A stretch of DNA of 64,000 bases from Utricularia gibba (lineage: Eukaryota > Streptophyta > Magnoliopsida > Lamiales > Lentibulariaceae): assembly GCA_002189035.1 (NCBI GenBank), contig NEEC01000013.1, forward strand, positions 2,728,001 to 2,792,000, read 5' to 3'. The stretch's first letter is position 1. Every line of letters begins with the position of its first letter. The notes under the pieces are model-generated. The model saw only the letters and a program-made list of their open reading frames with translations. It was not told where the DNA came from and did not search any database. Of this stretch, positions 1-12,790 are shown piece by piece. A program made the translations under genes and the position numbers.

Positions 1-1213
1 AAGGTGTATAGAAGTTGGTGTCTACACAGTATGTATCTAGATTCATTTTTCCTTTTCTGCGGTCCTTTTCCTGGATGTTTATTTCGTCGAGTCTTCTCTA
101 CAGTCATTTTCCTATCCTGTCAGGAAATAGTTTTCTGATTCTTTAGAAGTTGTTTGGTTCCCTTTCAGGGTTATTCATCTTTGGCAGTTGCTTCAGTTCT
201 TCCAGAAGGAGGGCTCCTGGTGGCATGTGAGAAAGATGCGAAGTCAATGGAAATTGCACAAAAATATTATCAACTTGCGGGTGTTTCTACTAAGGTACAT
301 TTTCATACCACCACCCTGACGGAATCATGAGACTGGTGTGTTTGAAGAACAATGTATCTGCTTGATCTGAGGATCTCAAGTTTAATTCTCGAGTTCATCT
401 CATACCCTCATACAGAATGTCACTCTATTATCCATTGGAATTTAGGTTGATATCAGACTTGGACCAGCTGCTGAAACCTTGCAGTCCATGATTCATAATG
501 GTGAAGCGAGCAGGTATTTTATTTCATTCGACACCCTACAGTTTCAAGTGTGTAACTTCTAAGCGCGTGCAAGCTTTGAATGCCATGCTTCTTGTTATGG
601 ATCCTCAAAGAGGAATTAATCACGTAGGTTCTTCATTTCTTTCTGTAGCTATGATTTTGCGTTTGTGGACGCGGATAAGAGAATGTATCTAGAGTATTTC
701 GAGTCGCTGCTGCAACTGGTTAGAAGAGCATGCTCCTCCCCACCCTCATTTTTGCACCAACTATCCATGCATTTTTTCCGCAATGAGCTTGTTCTTTACA
801 CCACCGTGTGGGATGAAACTGTTGTAGATTGCACTTTGTGTCTGACATTCACAGCCATCCATGACAAGGAACCTGTTTTACTTATACTTAGTGCTGCAGG
901 TTAGAGCTGGAGGCGTTATAGTTTTCGACAATGTGCTCTGGCACGGAAGAACAGCCAATCCCCTGGTACAACCTCTGCATCAAACCATCCACTTCAACAG
1001 CAGCCTGATGCTGTTAACTATGCAGGTAAACGACCCAAAGACTGCTAGCATCAGGAAGTTCAACGAAACTCTAATGGCGGACGAGCGTGTAAGCATAAGC
1101 ATGGTATGCCTCATCTCGATTGTTGGTTTAGCTTCGAGTTTTTTTCCATCTCAAACTTAGCTCCCATTTAGGTTCCCATTGGTGATGGCATGACCATATG
1201 TTGGAAGCGATAG
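1..1213 (+). CDS. CCoAOMT-like O-methyltransferase, 3' part (5' end outside window)
   Basis: Class I, metal-dependent, SAM-dependent O-methyltransferase of the caffeoyl-CoA OMT superfamily. It looks closest to the plant branch typified by Arabidopsis At3g62000, recalled from family knowledge. Exons I can join: <1-28, 169-294, 446-513, 649-718, 900-965, 1026-1103, 1172-1213, all with GT-AG borders and matching phases. The first partial exon encodes the SAM-binding EVGVYT segment, which continues as GYSSLAVA in the next exon. Later come the metal-binding VDADKRMY motif, GGVIVFDNVLWHG (second metal-ligand region) and the family's typical end, VPIGDGMTIC-W-K-R-stop. The N-terminal third, including any transit peptide, lies upstream of the window, so localisation cannot be judged. 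The physiological substrate is unknown; this branch is not the classical lignin CCoAOMT. No frameshift is seen in the visible part. Confidence 0.9.
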
Positions 1214-2687
1214 CCTTGTTGAATCGTTAGTAGCCAGCCATGTTGGAAGCCAGAATAGGGTCCAAAGTATAATATCCTATCACATGCTGTGATCTTGAAC
1301 CAAACTCTACAGATCTTGGCTAAGTTGTCAAGATTTCAGTTTTTTTCATGACATCAACTGCGTAGAGAGAGGTGAACTTTGGGAATTCACATCGTTTCGG
1401 TTCGATCAACTGGCGTCTGAGAAGAAGAGAAGCAGAGCATCACCTGGTGCTGTATGCAAACCAGACAGACCATCCTTGAATTTTTGTTTGGTGTTTAGTT
1501 CCAGATGCTGGTAGTTCAGGAACCTCTGTGCGGTTTGTTTATAATTATAATTAAAAAATTATTAAAAATTATTTGTAAAAATGATTCGCATTTTCGATTT
1601 TTTAAACATTTTCATTTGATTTATAATTTTGGTTTACGTAAAGGTCCCCTGCATGCACATACATAGGATAACTACTCTCCATATGCGGTACGGCAAAACT
1701 AGAAGGACGGCAACGCTTTAACTCAAAGCAGTTTCTCAACTTCTCCCCCCAGATGCTCTCCTCGCGTCTGCATTAGACGCATCATTCTCTCCGCTGGCGG
1801 ATCTCTGCGACGCAGAGAATTTCCGCCGATGTCCAGGAAGACAAGGATAGAGGTGATGGGATGGCGGCGGAAATTGGGACGCCGTCTCCAACGGCGGATT
1901 CAGGAACGCAGAGAATCGTGGGTTCTCTTTTGCTTTACTTCCCTCTTCATCTGTGTTCTCAACACGATCGATGCTTTGAATGCTTCCGATGATGGATTTC
2001 TGTCCACAGCAGAATCTGTTCTGCTAATTAGGAGTTTCACCACAAGATCTGAAATGACCAACCTAAAGGCAGTGGTCAGGTCTTCACTCTTTTTATTGGA
2101 AAAAGAATGAGTATTTTGAAATCAAATTCCACCATACATGCTGACCATCAGATCATGGTGTATGCTTGTGGTGATGAAGGGTAGCCAGCCTTCTGAAGGT
2201 CAACGGTGGACACGAGGCATGAGAATGCGGCTGCTATGCGAGAATGTCTGAATAATGTGGCAACCAGCAGAGTTACACAGTTGCTGCTTCTGCAGAGTTG
2301 GAGGTAGTATTCATCTTGCTGCTGACTGATATCCTAAATATGCATAGCAAAACCGCGGAGTTGGATACATGGTTTAGGGTTGAGAAAGAATCAAAGCTGA
2401 TGACTGTCACAGTAGAGCAAGGAATAAGAAGGCAAACCTTTTATAACCAGTTCCGTGTTGAGATTTGGTGATGCCAGTACTTTATGCTCATGTGAAGCAA
2501 GTGTGCAGGTGCAGGCAGTACTACTCCGTTCCTGCAAAGATGTAAAGAATTTACAAGAGAAGAAAAATAAAATAAGAAAATTTTTGGGGAATCGGCTACC
2601 ATATAACACTGCAACTGCAGTGTTCAGGGTACTGTCTTCAAGTCATCTCGGTGTTCTCTGATTGATTTTGGGAACCAAATACAGGCT
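1214..2687. other. Intergenic region with one unassigned short ORF
   Basis: This separates the methyltransferase 3' end from the convergent ADA1 stop codon. Positions 1520-1640 are AT-rich. Positions 1740-2110 are GC-richer and carry a plus-strand frame at 1829-2110 (93 codons, basic N-terminus, one hydrophobic stretch). I recognise neither it nor the alternative frame starting near 1861. It could be the leader of an unannotated or non-coding transcript. No RNA gene or transposon ends were seen. Confidence 0.5.
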
Positions 2688-3893
2688 CTATGTCTCAGAG
2701 CTGTGAAAACACGTTTTTTCCAGCAACATTGGCCAGGCTTCACCAAGTTTTTGTGGATTCAGCTCCATGGCTAGTTGCAGCTCACGGAAAGAGATTAGAC
2801 GTTGTGACCTCGGGTCTTGTATATCTGAAGAAGGTTCCCTGCTGCTCTGAAACTGACCAGAATGGCCTGCTTTGAAGCCATTCATTTGCATCATGCTGCT
2901 CTGGCTCTTGAGTATACTAGTCGTTGAGAGTTGATTGCAGGACTTGATTAATCCTTTCATGAAGGAGTCTAAACAATGGTTTATGAGGTTGGCCGAATCC
3001 AGAGACACCCCCTCAAGGCCATTAGCCACTGCAATTTCGTCCAATCTTTCCTTCAACTCAACACTGTCCAGCAAAGCACCATTAATTTGGCATCTACAAT
3101 GATGTGCTAGAGGGAGAGCTCTTTGTCCTCTGCTGATTCTAAACTGGAATAGTGGATCCCAACAAGGACCCCATGATGGATTTCTAGAAGAACCCTTTTC
3201 TGTAACTAAGAGCTCCGGTCCATCAGGAATATCAGATGATCTCCACACAATTGGAATTTCACCAGCAACGGAATTCAAGGTTTCCAATTTTTGGTCCACA
3301 TGATGCATAACTACATGATCAGGCTGCACGGCAACAGGTGGATTCAGATCACTCCCTGATTCCATGTTGAAATCACTTGGCTGAACGGAAGTTGTTTTCT
3401 CAGGGAAAAGACTGATCTTTCCATCAGGCCCAAGAGCATTCCCATTTCTCTGGTCATGGCTGCGATTTCGGGTCTTTTGAGGCGATTTTGGGAGCTCATC
3501 AATTCCATTTGACAAGGTTGGTGAACCAGAAGCCTGGACCACACCAGCATGGGCCAACCTCTGCTGGTAACCATCAGCCGACACATGCTTTCCAACTGCA
3601 TGCTTTCTATGGTTGAAGACGCCATCCTTCTGGATGGATGATGCAGGTGCTGGTGTTTTTGCACAGCATGCATGCTTCAGTATCGAGCGAATAAGCTGAT
3701 TGTGAAGCAAAACATTGTCACGCCCAAGAATTCTAAGGCAAACCTTATTGAATTCAATCTTGCTCAGTTTTAAGCTTAAGAACTTATTCAAGTAAAAGAT
3801 GTACTGCTTATATCGATCAGGCCCCAGTTTCTTGACTAACTGAGCTTTCAACTCCACAAGATTTATCTGCAAATCGTAACGTTGCGCTTGCAT
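2688..3893 (-). CDS. ADA1: SAGA complex subunit ADA1 (Hfi1/TADA1 family)
   Basis: Plant homologue of the SAGA coactivator core subunit Ada1/TADA1, which carries a histone-fold-like region and helps hold the SPT/TAF module together in the nucleus. It is a single uninterrupted exon of 401 codons, usual for the plant family. The N-terminus has the conserved block containing LVELKAQL, followed by GPDRYKQYIFYLNKFLS and then FNKVCLRILGRDNVLLHNQLI (residues about 11-70). A Ser/Pro/Gln-rich linker (about 75-200) follows. The C-terminal conserved segment includes DSVELKERLDEIA and the DLINHCLDSFMKGLI-like helix (here NLINHCLDSFMKGLI), about 270-320. The ATG at 3893 is the first in frame and sits directly before the conserved block. 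A splice acceptor shortly upstream suggests a spliced leader. Family assignment is secure; partner binding is inferred. Confidence 0.88.
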   Translation of the reverse strand: MQAQRYDLQINLVELKAQLVKKLGPDRYKQYIFYLNKFLSLKLSKIEFNKVCLRILGRDNVLLHNQLIRSILKHACCAKTPAPASSIQKDGVFNHRKHAVGKHVSADGYQQRLAHAGVVQASGSPTLSNGIDELPKSPQKTRNRSHDQRNGNALGPDGKISLFPEKTTSVQPSDFNMESGSDLNPPVAVQPDHVVMHHVDQKLETLNSVAGEIPIVWRSSDIPDGPELLVTEKGSSRNPSWGPCWDPLFQFRISRGQRALPLAHHCRCQINGALLDSVELKERLDEIAVANGLEGVSLDSANLINHCLDSFMKGLIKSCNQLSTTSILKSQSSMMQMNGFKAGHSGQFQSSREPSSDIQDPRSQRLISFRELQLAMELNPQKLGEAWPMLLEKTCFHSSET

Positions 3894-5244
3894 CGTCTTC
3901 CCTTCACACTAGCAATCCACACATAAGTAACCTATTGCCACAACCATGAGGGAAATTGCATCTAAATCAGGTTCCATTCATTTAAAGAACATCCCTCATC
4001 CCCTCTCATGCCTTAAACATCTGACTTTGGAAAAGAAGCTACATGATTTCAATTGGATTTTTGTCCAAGCTAAAAGAAGAAAAATTAGGAACATTTCAAC
4101 TGCCTTTTCTCATAATTACAAGCAGAATCTAGTTAGTAAACCAATGATCAACAACCAGCAGAGAAAAGCCCACTCATGGATATCTCAAACATTGAGGCCA
4201 AGAGATTCTACTGAAATACGTAACGGAAACCCCTTTTAAGTGAGAAGCTAGACGATCGTTTCAAAAAGGTTTTCAGCGAAGTTTAAAATGTACTTCAGAA
4301 TGAAGTAGAAAAAGAAAGTGTTTCTTTGAAGTTCAAAGCTACTGTCTCGTAATCACCACCAATAACCAATCCACCCTCCGAATACAGTCCACTGCAAGAG
4401 ATATTATCATACACAAGAGTTCACAGCTAGAGATCCCAAAATGTCAGGCCAAACGTTTATCCTCCTATGCTCCAACTTCGGGGGAAAGTAGAATTACATA
4501 ACCCAACCACCCTTTTACCTCAAAAATCACTTAAGAAATACATACAATTTTTCTATGCATGTTCAGAATAACTTGGGGATAACAACAAATCAAAACATGC
4601 CAACTTCAAGCAAAATAAATAGCTATGGAAAAATTTGAAGATGCTGGTTCACCTTCTTATAGCACCACAAGTATAATTCAGCTGGAAATCCCGGAGTAGC
4701 AGGTCTCCAAGCATCGATCGAGCTCGCTTCGTCAGCTCAAGATCACTCCGCTCGCGCCCATGAATATTCTCAACCAATACGAGCAATTCCCACATGCATT
4801 CTCTACAACATGCTTCCAAATTGCCTTCAAACAACAAAGTCAATCACAAAACTAAAAACCCCTTTTACCATCTGCGCTCGCTGATCGCTCTACCTCTCTA
4901 CGAACTTCCCTCTCTCTCTCTCTCCGCTTCTAAAGAAATGAAATAAAAAACAAAGACTTTTTCGTAAATTAACCAGAATGTACAACTCATGATGCGAATG
5001 GTACCATCTTTAACATTCGGCTTCCAAAAAAACGGTTTCCATCGCGTGTATTTCATCCCTTCCCCATTGGTTACATTATATGACATTATATTGTTTTTAA
5101 ATGATAAAAAAATCGTAAAATATTTAAATGTTTGTAATTTAAAACAGTGATGGTACAGCAATTGCATACAATGTCACCTCTTTTGGTTTCATTTAATCTC
5201 AATCAGTTTTCGTTGGTGCACTGATATATGTACAGCAATTGCAT
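3894..5244 (-). other. Probable ADA1 5' leader with a leader intron, then intergenic DNA
   Basis: Reading the minus strand, a good donor lies near 4652 (AAG followed by GTGAAC) and an acceptor near 3910 (GCTAG before TGTGAAGG), 15 nt upstream of the ADA1 ATG. This would make a 5' UTR intron of about 740 bp. The putative leader exon, about 4652-4880, contains several upstream ATGs opening very short frames. The part between about 4930 and 5244 is AT-rich and holds a CT dinucleotide tract at about 4912-4924. The leader is inferred from splice-site appearance only. Confidence 0.4.
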
Positions 5245-7931
5245 TCATTGCAAAGGCCTGAGTCCGTGTCTGAGTGCAGCTTCCCAGACAAGATCGATTT
5301 GATCCACGTCTACGGCTCCCACCTCGTGGTGCTCCCATCCTTGAAGAAAATGGACCAGGCCCCCGGCATGGCAGGCATGCACCACTCCTCTCCCCAGCAT
5401 GTACTGCTCCTCCTCGTCATCACCATCACCGTCACCACACAGTCACAGTAGTCTAGTGAAAACAGCAGGAGGAGGAGGAGAAGTTGGGAGTACCTCACAG
5501 GAGCCGAGCCCCTGGACATCATCCGGCAGCCTCATGGCGGCGAGCTTCCCGTAAGTGCAGTCGCGTCGAAAGGGGATCACCGGAGGAACGACAAACTGGT
5601 GGAAGTGTGTTCCTGATGGGGCTGAGTATTGCTCCTGTGGGGTTGCCCATTTTCCCAGGATCCATGTCTGAGGCAGGCAGCAGCACAAAAACAATAATCA
5701 TTTGCTGATACCTTTTCATTTTGTTATGGTGTTCTCTACCTTGCAGTTTTTGGCAGCTTGATACTTGGTAACTTGGGATAGATACTTCTGGCACTCGGGA
5801 GCTGCTTCGCTCTGAACTTTGGAGAACCTCTCTGCTGACTGTGTGAGCATCTGCATTCACAGACACCGCTAGTCAGCACCTCCGATCCCAGAGCGGGGTT
5901 GCAGAGTGGTAGAAACGCGAGGAAACCAGTTCAAGGGGTGCGGTCCTTGCTCACCAATACTTTAACTTTCCGACGACAGAGATACAGAGCGATCGCCCTC
6001 CCTAGCTTTGATGTCGCCCCCGTCAAGAAAACCTCATCGACTTCTTCAGGAATGCTCTTCAGGATCACAGCGGCTGTCAGTGTGTTTCCATGGCATACCC
6101 GCACTTTGATGTCTGGATGCTTGTTGATGAAGAGCGTGCCACCTCCATTCAGGGCTTCATTCTGCAAGCGGAATCACTACCAGACAGTTTGGATTCGACA
6201 ACTCTGACAGACATCCCTGAGAGTGGCAACTAATGTTACCTTGTTAAGTGCAGCAAGGCTGATGACCTTGACTCCAAGCTTGTCTGCCCTTAGGATTGCA
6301 TACTCTATTTGTTTGTTGATCCCCTTTTTAGCAAACGGCAAGAAGTACTGCAAACATGAAACTACAGTCTGTCAGGTGAATCTGGTTCCATTTGTCCACA
6401 TATAAAACGGTTGGTTACCTGGAAACTGTATCTAGGTACAACCCATGTTTGGAGCAACTTTCCTCGGAGATGGTAAAAGGAAAACAAGAATGTCTTGGAC
6501 TTGAGCCACATCAAGAGCATGGCCACATATGAACTAGGCAATAGTGCGATCAGGTGGAGTCTGGTAGTAAAGGGTATTGAGCTGAACGATCGGAACACGA
6601 ACGGAGCATGTGCAGACGAAACAACATCAACAACATGAGCTAAAAACACGAAATCCGGCACTTGGCTAGCTGCATACAAGCCCAGGTATCTGAAGAGAAT
6701 GAATGATGTGCAGTAAAAACAAGAGTTTCCTCCAGCTTACGAGAGAACTCACTTCTTCTTGAGGTTATTTCCCGCTGAAGCTCCCAGGAACTCGCATTTT
6801 GGGTGTGCCAGAGCTCATCAAACAACGGCATGAAGAGACAGAAGTTCGTCTCCATATTCGAATGGTGAAGGCTGTGGTATCTGCAACCTCAGAAACACAA
6901 GAACATAATTTCCATTCTAAGGAAGGACTCATCAGCATATGCATAATTGAGATAAGAATCGTTACGTTGGTGTGCGTATGAGATACTTCAGCATCGGAAG
7001 AGCATGAAATATCCAATCAGGGAAAATTTCAACGTTCGAGTACCCCAAACACTGAAGAAAATCGAAGGCCAAAAGATATCCATACATCAAGCTTATTGAT
7101 CCATATCCAATGGCAGCGGTCCCCAGGGTTGGGATACCAATAACAACACAGAGTAACAGATGCTCAAAGAAGCTCAGATGCTCAGCTGCACCAAGAAATT
7201 GTAAGAGAATTCAAAACCCAAAATGAATGTAAAAATCACTTTTCAACAATCTCTTTACCTGTGAAAGGATGGAGAACATCAGAGCAATGATGGAGCCAAT
7301 GATACTTATGGAACAAATCACGAGTATGTAACAGTCTGTGCATCCAATAGTAAAGAGGCTCTGATATTGTTGCATGGAGCATGAAGCAGCAGATATATCC
7401 CCTCAAATCCCATAATGGAAGATTAGCCAAAGAAGGAAAACTCAAATACAGGAAGGAAGCAACACCAATTTGAAGAATGAAGAAATTATCCCTGCCCAAT
7501 ACAAAGCACATCAAGAAACAGAAAGTCACAATCACTGGAAATTTTTTTTAAAAAGTGTTCATTACCAATGCCATTCCGAGTCAATTTGAGTATACCCCAT
7601 ACCGCGACCATCCACTCTTCGCGTACGATTGAGGAAATACATACAAGAGTAGGAGCTCCAAAGCTGATGAATAAGTGCTCTGAGGCAAAGAAGTATGAGA
7701 ATATGCGAGCACCAAGTTTCATCTTCCTTGCAGTACTTCTCCCGAATCACTTTTACAATCAATGGTGAATACAGAAAATACTGCTCAAAACCGAAAAGTG
7801 ATCAAAGCAGTCAGATACTTGGAGAAAAGCCCACAACATAAAAAGCCAAAAGGGTTTACCTTGGAATTGCCCAAATTCTCCCATGGCCAAGAAAAAAAAG
7901 GAGCTTTACCATAACTTCCCCCATTGTCCAT
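5245..7931 (-). CDS. CER3: CER3/WAX2 very-long-chain alkane-forming protein
   Basis: CER3 (WAX2/YRE) is an ER membrane protein that works with CER1 to turn very-long-chain acyl-CoAs into cuticular wax alkanes. Eleven exons join in phase to 625 aa (Arabidopsis about 632): 7860-7931, 7566-7780, 7259-7491, 6966-7185, 6753-6880, 6419-6669, 6240-6347, 5955-6161, 5740-5850, 5494-5667, 5245-5403. Exon 1 carries the [13 protein letters not shown] signature. The fatty-acid-hydroxylase half has histidine clusters in [22 protein letters not shown] and YHSLHH. The C-terminal WAX2 domain has [39 protein letters not shown] (SDR-like), [12 protein letters not shown] and [22 protein letters not shown] chose the ATG at 7931 because it is the only one in frame with exon 1. 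No frameshift or missing exon is seen. CER3 fits better than CER1 because of the GATSKLGRA and HACHAGG blocks and the spacing of the histidines. Confidence 0.93.
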
Positions 7932-8960
7932 ATTTCCCGTTCCTCTTCTTCTTTCTCTCCCCCACCCCCTTATGAAGAATATCTAAACTTCATCATCGCT
8001 ATCCTGGAGATTCTTTGAGGTGGGTGGGAACTGGAGAGCATTGAAGAAGATGACAGACTCTTTTATATAAACAAAAAAAACAGTTGGATGTTGATAGTTA
8101 ATGAGCACTAATTGATTATGTTGGTAAGATCACAGTTTCCAGTTGACATTTGGATCTGTGTTCCAAACTCCTCAACTTTCTTTGAAACTGCTTTTATTAT
8201 CGTATCCTGATTTCCTTTCCTTTTTACCAACTCTGGGAGACGATGAACGAACAAGGTACCCCAGCCCCTTCTCCCTCCTCAGTAGAAGCTTTCCCATTTT
8301 TGCGGGAAATCTTTTCCGGACGATAATTTAACACTATTTGAAACTATACATTTTATAATAACGAATCCAAATGAAAAAAAAAAAACAAAAGCTTTTTTTA
8401 AAATCTTAAAACCAGAAGCACAATACATTAGATGTTCGATTGCTCGTAATCCAAAGAGAACCGAACGCCCATTCTTCCTCAAGAACAGCAAACTTTTTAA
8501 CCCTCTTTTTAGATCGATGACCTATGGCCCAAAAGTGTATTGCATGGATGACGTATAGATGTCAAAAAAACTGATTTCTGAGTGTTATAGACAAGGAACC
8601 AGGCTCATATAGGGGATAAAATCATCACAAGAGTTTTGATGAAGATGTGAAGAATACCTGCCGGATGAGTTAAGGCGATCATTATATGCCGATCAAGAGC
8701 AAATGACATAGCAGAGGTCTTCAATTCGTGCGTGTGAAATATTGACATAAGGCAGAAGCAAAAACCTTCCAGTCTCTAGGCATGTCAGAGTTGACTCGTA
8801 CGAGCTACTTATCATCGCCTGCATAAACCAGACAAACGAAAATGAGCTGCTTTCGTGTCCAGTTCAGAGGTGCGTTCCCGGAAATCTAAAATGAGAAAAC
8901 TAGACGTGTAAGTTCTGTGGAAATAATGGAGTTCTTAGTACTGTTCACAAACATCCTCTG
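7932..8960. other. CER3 promoter/leader and gap to the rhomboid gene
   Basis: The CER3 5' leader occupies roughly 7932-8035. The rest is AT-rich with a T/A-rich stretch at about 8370-8410. Positions 8640-8960 probably include the 3' UTR of the upstream minus-strand rhomboid gene. I see no convincing coding region on either strand and no RNA gene. Confidence 0.5.
8060..8069 (-). promoter_or_regulatory. TATA box of CER3
   Basis: On the minus strand this reads TATATAAAAG, a canonical plant TATA box, about 130 bp upstream of the CER3 start codon. That spacing predicts transcription starting near 8030 and a leader of about 100 nt. This is a motif-based inference. Confidence 0.55.
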
Positions 8961-10468
8961 TTAGGGAAACCGAAAACAAAAGGCTTTGTTTAAAGTTTTG
9001 ATTTCAGTGAAAACCAGTTTGACTCCAAAAACTTCAATGGTGTCCAGAATAATGTCACAGAGAAGCTTGATTGTTACCTCGCAAGTCATTGTTTTATCAC
9101 TACAGCTCCACCATTTGAAGGGAATACAGTCTATATACTTGCACCAGCTGCAGGATTTGGTGAGATTAATGCTACGAAGTATGGCGAGTGATGAACCTGC
9201 AAGTCTGCAAAGGGACATCGATTAATGCTTGATGCATGCAAACTCGGTTAAAAGGAATTCCATGGACTTACATAAGACTGAAGATTAATAGAGAAACACT
9301 TCTTGTAATAGGTTTGTCCAAATCGAACTTCAGAGACATCTTCATTGTGTTTTTGTTGGAATTCTTGGCATTGTATTCGAAGATGCCTACTTTGTTCTGG
9401 TAAACCTTCCTGACCTGGGGTTTAAGCAATAGTGCCGAACTGACAAGAAGTCCGGATAAAAAGCCACCGAAGTTGGAAAAGTTGTTTATAAACGGCATCA
9501 GTCCAATGCCAACATGGACTACCGAAATAACCAGGAAGGCAAAAAGGGTTGCAAGCTACAATACAAAAATGGAGGAAAGCTCAGCATTGTTTCCTCGCAT
9601 TTCAGCCCTGAAATAAGATAAATGGAAGGTGGTGAGACCTTTCTGGTGTAAACCTTGTGATTCTGAATAAGCCCTGAAACCGCAGCACCGATCAATCCGA
9701 AAAGTGCACCCGATGACGCCACTGAAGGCCTGTCGTGAAGAAACAGCGTAGCAAACAAACTTCCAGTAAGAGCTGAAAGAATGTAGATGACCCCAATCCG
9801 CACTGCCGATTCACAAAACAGAGAGTTACTAGAAAAAACAAAAAAAAAACCTTGTACAACAATACATACGAAAAAAGCAAGAATTGAAGGCTCACTTGGC
9901 CCAAACTCTTGCTCCAACTGAATCCCCACTAAAATCACACAAGAGAGATTAATAAAAAGATGTATAAGCCCAGCGTGCAAGAGAGGGCTTGCAAATAGAC
10001 GCCATACTTGCCGATTCTGTTCGAAGTAACGCAGACGAAGAGAACCCATGCGATCAAGCCTGAATCAGAGATACAATAAGCATCTAAATCCGTCACACAA
10101 TTCAAATCAGAAGCGACTACTCAGAGACACACATACGCGGAAGCAGATGGGCCAAGAAACGGGTTCTCAGCCAGCGGCTGAAAGGACAAACGCCCTAGCT
10201 GATTGAAAACGCATTCACCGTGAGATTTCGTCCAGCAATCGTTGACGAGCATCGTGGCAAAAAAGGCAATCAAATGGAAAATGACGATCAAAGAAATGAA
10301 CCACGTGCTTTCTTTCCTCTGCGGAAGACGCCGGAAAAAAGGGAAAGGGACTCTCTGCGCTCTGCGAAGCTCCTCCGGCGTGAGTTCCGTCGATACCCTC
10401 GGCTGAAAGAGCCCTAGCGACTTGATATCGATCTGCGTTTGGAGCTTGGGGCTCCCCGCTTCCGCCAT
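8961..10468 (-). CDS. Rhomboid-family membrane protein lacking the catalytic histidine
   Basis: Rhomboids are intramembrane serine proteases with a Ser-His dyad. Five exons join in phase to 395 aa: 10137-10468, 9896-10059, 9639-9802, 9272-9555, 8961-9204. Hallmarks present: the WRLFASPLLHAGLIHLFINL block (WR, the HAG motif and the oxyanion Asn), multiple hydrophobic helices, and ASSGALFGLIGA with the nucleophile serine. Two departures stand out. The GxSG motif begins with Ala instead of Gly. The usual FAHxGG of TM6 reads FSNFGGF, so Asn (AAC) stands where the catalytic His should be. Inference: a pseudoprotease, or a changed mechanism. The C-terminal exon encodes a Cys-rich tail (CSWCKYIDCIPFKWWSC) typical of plant RBL proteins. 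It may be spliced once more, since GAG followed by GTAACA occurs inside it, so the last ~40 residues are uncertain. The start ATG is well placed. Confidence 0.85.
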
Positions 10469-11045
10469 AGGAGCTCCAAATCAGCGGTTTTCTGAACTCG
10501 ATAACCCCCACGCTCTCGCCGTTCACCGCAATTTATATAATACATCCTGATACAGGGGGCGGGAACTGCCGAAATCTCATAGTTTTTATCAATATAAAAC
10601 TAAACTATTTTAATTAAAAAAAACTGCTATTCTTTTTAGTTATAAAATTGCCTTGTAAAAAAGCAAGTGAAATTCACTTCAACTGCTACTGTTCTATACA
10701 CTATACAGCTATTTTAGAAATATTGGCCACCATTTTTCTTAGTTATGCAAAATGAAAATAGGAATTCATTCAATCAAATCCCTAGGTAACCAACCACTGG
10801 GATGTGGGATGAATGATCGTGGTTGCCATGGGAATGGGAGAGACATTCCCGGGGCGGTGTCCCCAGCGATGGGACTCGTCCATTCGGAGACACGGACACG
10901 AGTGGGCCCCACGGGGTGGGATATTACTGTTTGTTCTCACCTCCACCCTAGAAAGTCAACAACCACCTACCGCGGAAACCATAGGAAGGTTCTTAAGAGC
11001 TAAGGAGTAACGGTAACAACAGGGATTTAGGAGTAAGAGACGCAA
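10469..11045. other. Rhomboid promoter and HCT downstream region
   Basis: The rhomboid leader and core promoter occupy about 10469-10540. The rest is AT-rich, then a GC-richer patch at 10780-11000 that probably includes the HCT 3' UTR. The frames there are short and unlike any protein I know. An ACCTACC motif occurs at 10965-10971, but it lies downstream of HCT and may be chance. Confidence 0.45.
10531..10539 (-). promoter_or_regulatory. TATA box of the rhomboid gene
   Basis: It reads TATATAAAT on the minus strand, about 63 bp upstream of the start codon. This implies a very short leader of roughly 30-35 nt. Confidence 0.5.
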
Positions 11046-12601
<1,556 letters not shown>

Positions 12602-12756
12602 TCAAAGATATCAAAAATGAGAAAACTCGTAGAATAATCACAGCAGTTGGCTGATGAATCGTGACCGATGGCAGTTGTTGGGCGTACGCCGGCGAAAGGC
12701 GGTGGTCCACGTCCGCTGCTCTTAATAAGCATGTGAACCCATCGTCTTCGGTGGCG

Positions 12757-12763
12757 ATTTATA
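12757..12763 (-). promoter_or_regulatory. TATA box of HCT
   Basis: It reads TATAAAT within CTATAAATC on the minus strand, about 190 bp before the HCT ATG, giving an estimated leader of about 155 nt. Confidence 0.5.
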
Positions 12764-12783
12764 GCACCCATCTTCTAACGCTC

Positions 12784-12790
12784 ACCTACC
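12784..12790 (+). promoter_or_regulatory. AC element (ACCTACC) in the HCT promoter
   Basis: ACCTACC, the AC-I type element bound by R2R3-MYB activators of phenylpropanoid and lignin genes, lies about 20 bp upstream of the HCT TATA box, in reverse orientation to the gene. The motif and its placement are seen; MYB control is inferred from knowledge of lignin promoters. Confidence 0.5.

Noticed and set aside
5851-5954. tRNA-like A-box and B-box words
   Set aside because: They lie in a CER3 intron, do not fold as a cloverleaf by eye, and lack a proper GGTTCGAATC B box.
10752-11010. Overlapping plus-strand frames downstream of HCT
   Set aside because: Short and unrecognised, in a region best explained as HCT 3' flank.
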